DNA of 64,000 bases, taken from positions 1 through 64,000 of the forward strand of contig JANBVO010000034.1 in NCBI GenBank assembly GCA_030052745.1, read 5' to 3'. The notes beneath the pieces were generated by a model. It searched no databases. It was given only the letters and a program-made list of their open reading frames with translations, and was not told where the DNA came from. Position 1 is the stretch's first letter. The number at the start of each line of letters is the position of its first letter. Of this stretch, positions 21,780 through 31,950 are shown piece by piece. Source of the stretch: Pleurostoma richardsiae. Its lineage: Eukaryota; Ascomycota; Sordariomycetes; Calosphaeriales; Pleurostomataceae. Made by a program: the position numbers and the translations under genes.

Positions 21780-23960
21780 AATTAACAAGAAATAAAAATC
21801 TTGACACGTTCAGACGACTGAGACGCTACTATGATTATGATCAGACACAGCTTTTGTAGAAAGTCGAGCCTTGGGACACTCGTCTTGTTACAGGGTGCTT
21901 GACACCCGCATGTGCTGACTTAATTAGTCGTCTGTCTGCGGAGGCCGGGGACGGCGAGACGAGTGGAGACAACCATAGTCTAACTAGCAGAGACAACCTC
22001 GGACAGAATAAACTGCAGTCTGGAGAACAGTCAAAAACACGTTACGTGGATCGTTTCTTCCGCCGGAAATACAGGTCCGCAAGCTAGCTATTCCTCCGTT
22101 AGTGTAAGACGCGCATCGCGAATGCGCCATCCCCCACCGGGGAATAATCTGGAGCCACGGCATATTGCGGGGTCCGGGGCAGCGCATTGGGGATTACACA
22201 TACCGTACTACTGGACAGTGGGTGTTGTAAGTGTTGTAAGTTGTACCATGTATATAATCTCAAGTAACTCAGTAATTACTATTAGTATAAACCTCATGTT
22301 AATATATTCTTAACTTTCTATAAATTTAATAAAATATAAGATGAAAATATTTTTTTCTTATTATTAAATATATTTTAAGCTATTTTTACTATGAAAAAAC
22401 TTCTTTAATATATTAATTTTTATATTTTAATTTTATTAATATATATATTATATTATAAATATTTAAGTTTATATGAAATGAAGAATTTATTAACGTAAGA
22501 GTTACTAAATTATTCAAAACTATATAATATATTCAGCACACAATCTTAAACCTTAGTCATCTAATCGGGTATTCTCATAGGCGATACCTGTTTGAGCTTT
22601 ACTGAGAAGTCAGGAGACCCCGGCTTGCTCTGCGTCGTTATCGATCCTCCCCATAGCCCCTGAGCCGATGTTACGGTACCATTAAAGAATCGAAGGCACA
22701 GGAATTTGTGAAGGTCGGACGGCTGTCACCCTGCAGTGACGCAAGTCTTAGGACTGGTTCGCCCAAGCTGAGAAATAGATAATATGCTATCTTGATGACA
22801 CATTCGGTATGGTGACTGCAGTAGACAGGCGCATTGTGTCTGTCGGGATCTTCGGTTAGAACACGGAGGCGTTTCTATCAATTGTGAACTCCAAAGAGGC
22901 CGGAAGGTTACGGAACGAGGCTTCCTAGAGTTGCTGGTCCACGGTCCTGTATATCGTCGGCATCTAAATGCAGTCAGATCCCGCCTTTTTGAAGCTAGGG
23001 GGGCGTTCTGTAGCAATAAACGAGACAATGAAATCTCCATTCACGAGGTGCTAGTTTCTTGTGCTCGTTGAAAAACTTAACTGGTGGGTTGATCTAAGAA
23101 GGTAAGTATCAAGTTCATTCAGAGGCATCGTAGCGACATGGATAGCAACACGCGTTAAACACCTCACACAACCAGCTACGCTGGTATCACAGGACGTCTG
23201 CTTCTGCAGACATGGGCCGCATGCTCGGAGACGCCATAATGATCGTCACGCCACGCCGCGCCCCGTTACGCCACGCCTCTGCGTATGAAAAACTAGGCCG
23301 GCAGCGCTGATGAGAGGATTATACTTTCAGTTTCTTGTGTCAAAAACACTCGCGTTAGTACCGGCCTCGGCCAACCCTGTGCAGAACTCGAGTCCAATGC
23401 CGTCTGCTGTACCTTTGCCGATGACGTCGCGGCTCTCGCGGACACGGCAGCTTCCAGATATGACTTGACTTTGTCAGGTGTACAGTAAAGCCGCGGAGAA
23501 TGGACTACTGTCACCCTGGCAGAGCCCGACTCCGACTGGGTCGTCTCATGTGAAGTTTCGATACTGTATGGCATCGTATTGCTGAAAGAATTCCCTTAAT
23601 CAAAGGTCCTGAGTTTAATGGCTAGATTTCTAAGCAGGCGAACTACCATACTCAGTTCGACAACACCTTTTCTTAGTCTTGATCAACAGATCATGCGGTC
23701 AGTGATTCTCACCCACTGGGGGTAGTGCTGCGGACGCCTGTCACCCAGGACTGCCCAAAACCACGGCCTGACTTGCCCGCACAACACATCGCGGAGAGTT
23801 GCACACGGGTTTTATCGTGGCCGCCCTTAGAAATGAGAACTCGATATTAAACGGCGTAAGCGATATTTATACAAATTGACCGGAGCATCATCAGCGACTC
23901 CCAAGTTCTTCCCCTGGCAATAGGCACTACATGATCCAGTAATCTCAGCAAAACATAGAT
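21780..23960. other. Intergenic region with a RIP-type AT island
   Basis: About 2.2 kb between the MFS transporter (minus) and the polyol dehydrogenase (plus), so both promoters lie here. Bases of about 22255-22555 form a small AT-rich, CpA-poor island. A CTGGGG hexamer (23716-23721) fits the loose CreA consensus but could be chance. A 93-codon minus-strand frame at 23293-23574 has no recognisable domain. Confidence 0.5.
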
Positions 23961-25308
23961 ATGGGCACCGAAGAAATCGTAAGCCGACCAGACTGACCTC
24001 CTCCCCACCTGTGTTAGTAATATAAACCACCACTCACTCGTCCCTCGCGTTATAGAACCCCGCCTTCGTCTTGCAGTCGGTTCAGAAGGTCTCATTCGAG
24101 AACCGCGCCGTGCCCAAGCTGCGCGATGAGTGGGACGTACGTATACAGATCGAGCAGACAGGCATCTGCGGTAGCGACGTGACCTACTGGCAGCGTGGCC
24201 ATATTGGCGACTTCGTGCTCAAGAGTCCCATCGTGCTCGGCCACGAAAGCTCCGGCGTGGTCGTCGAAGTCGGCAGCAAGGTGAAAAATGTCACGGTTGG
24301 CGATCGTGTGGCTATCGAGCCAGGGGTACCGTGCAGGCAGTAAGTGTACACCATCCATTTGTTCTGTTCATCCCTTCTCGTGAAGGTAAGACTAACATGT
24401 TTGATTAATCGATTGGCAGCTGCGACTACTGCCGCTCAGGAAAGTATAACTTGTGCCCAGACACAGCGTTTGCCGCGACCCCGCCCGACGATGGCACCCT
24501 CCAAAAGTACTACATCGTCGCTGGCGACTACTGCTATCCTATGCCCCCGCACATGAGCGCCGAGGAGGGTGCCCTGGTCGAGCCTGCCTCCGTGGCCGTC
24601 AACATCTGCAGGGTTGCCGATCTGCGCGGCGGCCAGACGGTTATCGTCTTTGGTTGCGGCCCTATTGGGGTGTTATGCCAGGCCGTGGCCAAGGCGCACG
24701 GCGCGAGCAGGGTGATTGGGGTCGACATTTCCAAGTCTAGAGCCGCCTTTGCCAAAGACTTCGCCGCCGACGGTGTCTACGTTGTCAATCGTGATGCGCT
24801 CTCGAAGGGTAGTGCAGTTGCCGCCGACCCGGTTGATGCGGCAAGGGTATTAGGCGAAAGTATCGTAAAGCAGTTCGGTCTCGGTGAGGGAGCTGACGTG
24901 GTGCTCGAGGCAACGGGTGCCGAGCAGTGCATTCAGGCCGGCATCTTCGCCTGCCACCCTGGGGGAACTTACGTGCAGGCTGGTATGGGCAAGGAGGCAA
25001 GTAAACCAAACAATAACGGCGGGAAATTTTCTAATTGATCTATCCATGACCTGGCTATTAACAGCACTCTGCAGAACGTGGTCTTCCCGATTACACAGGC
25101 CCTTTGCCGGACCATCAACATTAAAGGCGCCCTCCGTTACGCCCAGGGCGTCTATCCCGAAGCGGTGCACTTGGTTGCCTCGGGGAAGGTCAAACCAGGC
25201 AAGCTCGTTACGCATCGGTTTAAATTCGACGAGGCACTCGAGGCTTTCGAGCTGGTGAATAAGCACGAGGAGAATGTGTTGAAGGTGATTATTGAAGGTG
25301 TGCATTAA
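23961..25308 (+). CDS. Xylitol/sorbitol dehydrogenase (zinc MDR)
   Basis: A medium-chain zinc alcohol dehydrogenase of 363 aa, the usual length. Exons are 23961-23978 (MGTEEI), 24077-24339, 24420-24996 and 25075-25308. The first donor is GTAAGC; the third intron appears to be GC-AG (GAG|GCAAGT). [10 protein letters not shown] supplies the catalytic-zinc Cys, GHESSG the catalytic His and Glu, and [12 protein letters not shown] the structural-zinc cysteines (completed across intron 2, as PCRHCDYC). The nucleotide-binding motif is [12 protein letters not shown], followed by [10 protein letters not shown], whose Asp predicts NAD+ preference. It should oxidise xylitol to D-xylulose, sorbitol to fructose, or a similar polyol, in the cytosol. 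Context of SDR reductases, kinase and transporter supports a polyol pathway. Confidence 0.92.
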
Positions 25309-26341
25309 AGGAATTGAGAACAGTAGACAGATTTGGTTAGGTGGCTAGTGAGAAAATGACATTTTTGATATTTTCGCACGCGCATTTTCCAAAGTCTCGC
25401 CTTGACTTCATGCTCCAACCTTCATTATCTTCAAGATGCAGGCAAGGCTCAGCGTCTCAGGACGCTTGAAAGCAACATTAAAGTGAAAAAAAACCGCCAA
25501 AGCTCCTTGGTATATAAAAGAATAGGAAGAGTTCATAATCTGTTGCAAGCGTACAGGAAAAGCGGTTAAATTCTATCTAGGTGGTGGGAGCTGGCTGAAA
25601 GTGGGGGGCTAGGTGATGTAAGCAGAACCTAGTCACATGATCCAGTGCCCGAGGCACATGACATAATTTTGATCCTTTTCGAACTCGATCACGCTTTGGT
25701 TTGAATCGTTAGGCATCCTAAGCTTGAAGATCGGAAAGGACAGCCAGCGGAAGCGACTACTAGCGAGATGCAGCTACCAAGCACCCTCGTATCGTTAAGT
25801 GGCTCAACGGATATTCATGTCCGTCGGACAAGTGGGACAACGGAAAACGCGGAGCGCCAACTAGGTCCGCGGTTCTGCGTGCGGACATGTGTCACCCTTG
25901 CCTGTGGTTAAGGCGACTGTCACCCAGGAAAGTCTAGACCCATTTCCGGGCCCGCCATCCGTCTGTAAGTATTAGTGCGCACCAAATTCGACGGTCGTTC
26001 ACTAATCCTCGGCGTAAATCTCCCGCTCCTTAGCGTCGCACTGGCTTTCCGTTGTCCGCAACGTCTGTTATCGGACTTGCTTTAACTATTCCGTGTCTCT
26101 CAACACTTCAATAAGATCAGAAAGACCTTAATATAAACCGAGGGAGGGTGAAGTTTTAAGGGTAGAGAGAAAGCAGTAACAACAGCGACACCAATTATGT
26201 CAACGCAAATCGCGCAGCAGACACCACGTACCTCCAGTGAATAAAGAGGGCACAATTACACCTTGACCAACTGCTTCTCAAATCTTATCTATCCACCTCT
26301 CCCCAACCCCCCTCCTCCCCAAAAAAGAAACAACCGTCACC
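25309..26341. promoter_or_regulatory. Intergenic/promoter region of the second SDR
   Basis: No gene is seen. The last 70 bp before the SDR start are strongly pyrimidine-rich (ccacctctccccaacccccc and neighbours), a CT tract common in promoters of well-expressed fungal genes, ending in the favourable start context gtcaccATGG. A GTGGGG hexamer at 25601-25606 fits the loose CreA consensus. Confidence 0.4.
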
Positions 26342-27333
26342 ATGGTTATGGGAACACACCCCAACCCCTCGGCCCCAGTCCTGAACTGGTTTGACCTCAA
26401 GGGCAAGACCGCGCTCGTGACGGGTAGCAGCCGGGGTATCGGCCTCGAAGTGGCTCGTGGGCTCGCGGAGGCGGGCGCACACGTGGCCATCACGTACTAC
26501 ACAAAGAAGGACGAGGACGACAGTGCCCGCGCGGCTGAGGAGATTATCTCATCAGCGGCCAATGGCGGCGTTCACACGGAAGTACGGGCGTACTATTGCG
26601 ACGTTAGAGACCGTAAGCTGCTGCAGGACATGATCGAGCAGGCGACCGAGGATTTTGGCGGCCACTTGGATATCGTGGTGGCGAACGCAGGCATCGCCGA
26701 GCACATCGCCGCGCTAGATTATCCCGAGGACCGTTGGCGCGATCTCATGGACACTAATCTCAACGGGGCGTTCTGGACGGCGCAGCAGGCCGGGCGTGTG
26801 ATGGAAAGACAGTGGAAGGCCGCGGGGGCCCGGGATGGCGAGGGCCGTGGGAGTATTATTTTCACAGCAAGTGCATCGGCCATTCTGGTCAACGTGCCGC
26901 AGAAGCAGGCTGCATATAACGCTAGTAAGGCTGCCGTGGTGCATCTGGCCAAGAGTTTGGCGGTGGAATTTGTCGAGTTTGCGCGGGTGAATTGTGTCTC
27001 GCCTGGCTTTATCAACACAGATAGTAAGTTCCATTTCCCAACCCAGTCCGCTACGTTTTTTTCTGGGGATTTTGTTGCTAACGGGCCTATTTTGACATCA
27101 GTGCTGAAAGTTCATCCGAAGGAGTGGCGAGACAAGTGGTTCTCCATGATTCCTGCTCAAAGACTATGTGAGACGGCTGAACTGAAAGGGACGTATGTTT
27201 ACTTGGCCTGTGATGCTAGTAGCTACATGACGGGTGAGTTTGATATTCTTTGATGGCTCTGAAAAATTATTAACACACGCCCTTTTTGACAGGTGCAAAC
27301 TTAGTGTTTGATGGTGGGTATACCTTGCCATAG
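26342..27333 (+). CDS. SDR polyol/ketose reductase, copy 2
   Basis: A classical SDR of 284 aa. Exons are 26342-27023, 27102-27233 and 27293-27333; introns are 78 and 59 bp with GTAAGT and GTGAGT donors. Cofactor motif TGSSRGIGLEVARGLAEAG (about 28-46), NAG in VVANAGIAEH, Ser in FTASASA, catalytic YNASK, then SPGFINTD and TGANLVFDGGYTLP at the C-terminus. It is paralogous to the SDR at 11279 and resembles NADPH-dependent sorbose/L-xylulose/arabinitol-type reductases. It is next to the zinc polyol dehydrogenase, so the two could interconvert a polyol and a ketose with opposite cofactor preference, as in fungal oxidoreductive sugar pathways. Substrate unknown. Confidence 0.9.
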
Positions 27334-27641
27334 GTATATTGTTGGCCAAGAATCCTGAAGTGAAGTAACCGCCGCTCACTTCCAGTTTCAAGGGGTGAGT
27401 GTCACGTGGGATCTCTTACGGCATAGAATAGATGTGGGCGTGCTAAGGATGATTATGGAATCCGTAGGAGTTAGTGAGAGCTTACGATAATGCTACTGTC
27501 AATAAAATTAAAAAAAGCTGGACGGTGTGTACGTCGGATCACGGCTCATTATCTTGAACACGCTATTCTACAGACCGACCAGGACCATCTGTACCAACTT
27601 CCTGTGTGTGCTGGGAAGATGGTAGAATTCGGTGAAGTGGT

Positions 27642-28012
27642 TCAGGTGTCAAGAGTGATGGACTTCGACGGGACGTATGGCTGAATAAACATGTAAAGGT
27701 GGTTGTTGAGTAGCTCTTCCGGGCGGGCTCCTCGGACACCAGACGTGCCACGTGTGAAAATCAGTTCAACGAAGGTATCTCGGATGCCACTCTTGGCGAC
27801 CATTTCGACGAGTATCCTCTTGACCTCGTCGCGAGGAAGGGGGATCCGGTGTCGCATCTTCTTGCAGCTTGACTCGAGGCGCTCAAGATGGTCCTCAAGG
27901 CGGAAGAAGCGTCCATCCCAAACAGAAGGTACGTCATAGGTTAAGTCGCTATGCGAAAACCCTTGGTCAAGCAGGGGGATGCGCGCTTCGTGCAAGGGCA
28001 CAAGCTCTCCCT
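27642..28012 (-). pseudogene. Truncated (R)-selective amine transaminase remnant
   Basis: About 110 codons of a fold-type IV PLP aminotransferase. The segments [37 protein letters not shown] and [19 protein letters not shown], followed by [20 protein letters not shown], closely match the N-terminal third of fungal (R)-selective amine transaminases (Aspergillus/Neosartorya ATA type). A splice acceptor (accctag) lies just before the first matching codons. The frame stops at 27642, and I found no continuation. The catalytic lysine and PLP phosphate-binding residues, which lie in the missing C-terminal two thirds, are absent, so it cannot be a working enzyme. The piece directly follows the O-methyltransferase on the same strand. 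Confidence 0.8.
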
Positions 28013-28071
28013 AGGGTAACCATTGCCTTGTGAAGTAATATCTAAGGATGTGTCTGCCTAGTCGAATATGA

Positions 28072-29583
28072 TTATTCACATTCAATCAAACTCTCAATTC
28101 CATTAGGATGCCGCCAGATCTTAACAACCATCAAGCCGGCTGATTGTAGCAGCAACCGCCATTCCCGCTCCTTTCGTTCCTGCGACGACACCATCGTCAT
28201 CATCATCAAGTCCTGACCCGTCACCTGCCAATTGGCTCCCACATCGGGGATGACATTCTCGTTGATGAGCAGCCTGCTGTACCCCGGCGCCATGGCCTTT
28301 GTCAGTTGGTCCAGGATGCGACGCGAGTCAGCGTCCGGCCAGTCATGTAGAACCGAGTGGAGGTAATAAGCACGGGCACCTAGACGCATTGGACGTTCAA
28401 CATCATCGGCCGCGCTACAAACGCGTCTTCACAGGGAGAAAAGGTCATTACCTTGTATGGGCTGTTCGTTGAAGAAATCGTGCGGGACTGGCTCAATCGC
28501 GGGGTCGAGCGTCTGCCTGGCCTGCTCAATCACAGACGGCAGGTCCTGCAGGACAAGTCTGCCTGGTGGTGATGGGTGCTTGCGGTGAAACTCCTCTATA
28601 TCGTGACCAAGGCTGCCACCTACGTCGACTAAAAACACCGTATCGCTGCCGCTCTTGGCTCCCTGGATCAGCCGTTCCTGGACAGGATAGAAGTCAGGGT
28701 CCATCCAGCTTGGGCGTCCCTGGTGGTAGCAGCCCATATGATTGTTGAACTGCGTCAGGACTGGCTCGTTCTCGTTAGCCCAGGCGAACCAGTGCTTGTC
28801 GGTCTTGAAGGCGTATTGAAAGGGTCCATCGATAGCATTTACTGGATTGCGATAACCAGTGCGAGCGAGGTATTCAGGGAGCTTGTAGATGGCGGGTGTC
28901 ACCCCATTGGCACTGTACAACCTGCTGTCAACCTTCATCCTACCTGGAGGGCAGAACACAACAGGGAAAAAAAGAGGCGCCATACATGCATGGGAATCCA
29001 TCGGCATATTTCGGATGCGCGAGGGATCTGGAAAGGTTGGTGTGCTCATATCGGTCGGGGCCTATTTCGCGAACAATACCCATGGCGGAGAGATGCTTCA
29101 AAATCCGATCTGCAAAACGTCTGTCAGTTTGGACATGTACTTGAAGCAATTTTGCCTCTCCATAGCCGTCCTACATACTCAAAAGGGACTCCTCGGTGCC
29201 AGTCAGAGTCGCCAGCTCGCGCAGCGTATTCGCATTGGACAACTGTCCGAACAGACCGATCTTGATTCCAGTATCGATACACGCATAGAGTGTAGTCTGT
29301 CTTCCTGGATTAGCCTTGCCACCAAGAATAGCGTCCTTCGTCGAGTGTCACTTGCCTCTGCCCAGCCGAGGCGGATAATAGTCTCCCGAGGGGTTTCCAG
29401 CGCCCGAACCAACGAGCGAGCGGCTTCCAGCAACCGAGATCTGTCGTTTCCGTTTACGCTGGTGGCACTACGTCCCAGAACGGCTATCTTCTCAACCAAT
29501 TCAGGGACGTGCTCCGCGTCACAGGCGGCCATGGCCAAGGAGTCCTCGTTCGCCATGGTGGCAGCACCCGAAGCGCAGTTCAT
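28072..29583 (-). CDS. SAM-dependent O-methyltransferase (COMT-like)
   Basis: A plant/fungal caffeate-type O-methyltransferase of 416 aa. Exons are 29583-29352, 29304-29179, 29109-28986, 28912-28452 and 28379-28072. The first intron is only 47 bp with a weak GTGACA donor, and the third junction is the least certain. The N-terminal winged-helix dimerisation region (RILKHLSAMGIVREIGPDRY) is followed by a SAM-binding motif VDVGGSLGHD, LVLQDLPSVIEQA, and YLHSVLHDWPD, whose His is the expected catalytic base. Such enzymes methylate phenolic hydroxyls of secondary metabolites in the cytosol. It is divergent from the rhodopsin-domain gene and upstream of a transaminase remnant, which suggests the leftovers of a metabolite locus. 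Target unknown. Confidence 0.88.
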
Positions 29584-30497
29584 TGCGGCTTGAAGGCGAG
29601 GTGTTTCACGATCTCGAGGTCACGATGCGGGAAGAGGACAGCAGTTTAATTCTGAGTTGCACAAGTATATTGATTAAGATGAGACGCGCGGCTTTCTCGC
29701 GTGGAGTCCAGCTACGTTGGTCGCAGCGACGTCCTGCTCGGCAAGTTAAGCCGGTGATTAGCTAGAGGTCGCGGTGTTGGAGGTGCTACCAATATGTTGC
29801 CCCTATTCCGCTGCATGAACAAATCGCAACAACAACCAAAAATGGAAATTACCAGCTGAATCCCTGATGAGCGGATTCGTTCACAACACTACGTATTGAA
29901 TATCCCATGGAGAAACTGAGCCGAAACCCGAACGACCCACGACCTAATACCATCACGAATCGGAACACGGATCCAGCGATAGCCATTGATGGTCACCCCA
30001 CTCCATCTGCATGATAAGTGTTGCGCCGTCCGATGCATGATGGTGCCTCGGATCATGTCTTCGTGGTTCGATATTTCCGCACTTCGCTTCGCTCAGCTTG
30101 ATGTCCAGGCTATCATAAGAATTACGATCCCAGTTAGAACGCATCTATCCCTCTTCTCCCCGGTGACTTCAGTAGCAACGGATGCTGCTTTGACATGGAT
30201 GCGAGTACTCGATGAGCCCCAATAGTCTGATGCCTGATGATCTTCATCAAGCTTTGCAAGGGTCTCTTCAGTCGCCACGTAATAGCTCTCTTGCCCCCCC
30301 TGGGACGTCCGAACAGCTACCCTTCACAAACCGAAATCCACTAGGCTTACGAGTGAATGCACACATGTCCGAGCGATTCTTTTGTATTTACGCAAATCTT
30401 GTGAGGCTGCGAGTAAAGGCATAATTCGGGGTTTTCCTCTGTCTTTAGAGAAATGTGATTGCCGGACTTCTCTCGTCCTTGTTGCAACAGACACACC
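29584..30497. other. Divergent intergenic region
   Basis: About 0.9 kb between the O-methyltransferase and the membrane-protein gene, and thus containing both promoters. No further gene or repeat is supported. Confidence 0.5.
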
Positions 30498-31950
30498 ATG
30501 CCGACGACAGACGAGGAATACCTGTCTGAGAGTAGAGGGCCTGTGCTCCTACCCACAATGTGGACGCTTGCTGCCCTGACGACTGTCTTTGTTGCGGCGA
30601 GAATCTTTGTGAGGGTGTGGATGGTTCGCCGACCCGGGATTGATGATGGATTGATCATCATGGCACTGGTACGCCCCTGCAGACCTCATCCGAATATCAG
30701 GGCTCCTGCCCCGGTCTCTTCAGGGCACGAGATGTAACAGGTATCCGATGCCAGGTCTTGATTTATCTTTACGCGGGCCTTTCCACGGCAGCCGTATCAG
30801 CTGGATACGGAAAGCATTCAGCAGCACTCGAGGTGCCGGATATGGAGAACGCCATCATGCTCAGTATCGCCGGATATGCGCCAGGAGTCTTCTCCTTTGT
30901 CCTCCCAAAGTTCGCTGTTGTGTGGCTCCTCACACATACCTTGAATCCACCTCACCGTACACGACTCGCTCTGTGGTCGTTGACGGGTCTGAGTGCGGTG
31001 TTAATTTTAGGGTGCGTCATCATCCTGTTCGCGCAGTGTCAGCCTTCGCGGGCCCTGTGGACGGTGACCCTGACAACGGCAAAATGTTGGAGCCCGTGGG
31101 TTCTAATCGACTACGCTATCGTCGCCGGATGTGAGTGCTTCTCCCCAATTCTGAGAAATTAGTTTTAAGATATCGGTTCTGTCTAACAACGTGTCCTGAA
31201 GCGATCTCGGCCATGGTGGACCTCGTGCTTGCCATATATCCGGCTACGGTCTTGTGGCAGCTTCAAATGCACTGGAAGAAAAAGCTCGCTTTGAGTATAG
31301 CCCTCGGCTTAGGTGCTGTGTATGGCATCACCCCCTACAGATACTTTGGGCCTTGACTCACCTATCCCCTCAACAGCGCGTGTGTAGTGGCCATCTACAA
31401 ATGCACACAACTCCCGTCGTTATCAGACAAGAGTGATTACACTTGTGCGTGAACATCAAGGCAATTGCCCTTTGCTGGTGCTGTCTACTGACGCATGCTA
31501 GTCCACACGGCCGACCTCATTCTGTGGACGTGGTAAGTAAAGGACTCGGCTCACCATTCAATTCATTCAACACTGTCCAGCTGACGCGACACTGCAACCA
31601 GTATCGAGTCTAGTATGATTACAATGGCAGCATGTATCCCGGTCTTGGCGCCTCTTGTAGACCTCGTTCTCGGGAGACGCGCCCTCAGCAGCAAAGATCA
31701 CACGCCGTACTACCATAACAGCTATCCGCTCAGCAGCGGTGGGCATCACAGCGAGGCGGGTACTCGACTGCACAATACTGTCAACCGAGGCAAGAACCAT
31801 ATGCAAGATGCAGCATTAGATGTGACAAGGGAGGATGCGAGTAGCCAGGAGAACATTCTCGGGTCTGGCTCCAATACGCCCTACAAGACTGAGCAGGGGA
31901 GGATTCGGCGCACCGATGTGGTTACGGTGCAGTTTGAACCGAATGAATGA
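30498..31950 (+). CDS. Rhodopsin-domain (PTH11-type) seven-helix membrane protein
   Basis: A 370-aa integral membrane protein in six exons: 30498-30668, 30755-31130, 31202-31319, 31377-31444, 31502-31532 and 31602-31950. All junctions keep phase. The pattern is the fungal 'rhodopsin domain' family: TMWTLAALTTVFVAARIFVR as helix 1, RRPGIDDGLIIMAL, then YAGLSTAAVSAGYGKHSA, PKFAVVWLLTHTL, ILGCVIILFAQCQPSRALW, ISAMVDLVLAIYPATVLW and a last helix with SMITMAACIPVLAPLVDLVL. A soluble tail of about 90 aa follows. These proteins are GPCR-like in topology; some act in surface sensing, most are uncharacterised. It has no retinal-binding lysine signature that I can see. It is divergent from the O-methyltransferase. 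Confidence 0.88.

Noticed and set aside
23293-23574. 93-codon minus-strand ATG frame
   Set aside because: No recognisable domain; low-complexity Ser/Ala-rich composition; lies in an intergenic region next to an AT island.
23716-23721. CreA-like hexamers upstream of the polyol dehydrogenase and the second SDR
   Set aside because: The SYGGRG consensus is so loose that single hits are expected by chance in any 1-kb promoter; mentioned only as weak hints.
28012-28072. Possible fusion of the O-methyltransferase to the transaminase remnant through an intron between them
   Set aside because: A GTGAAT donor overlaps the O-methyltransferase stop region and a good acceptor precedes the remnant, but the methyltransferase ends at its normal length and the remnant lacks its active site.
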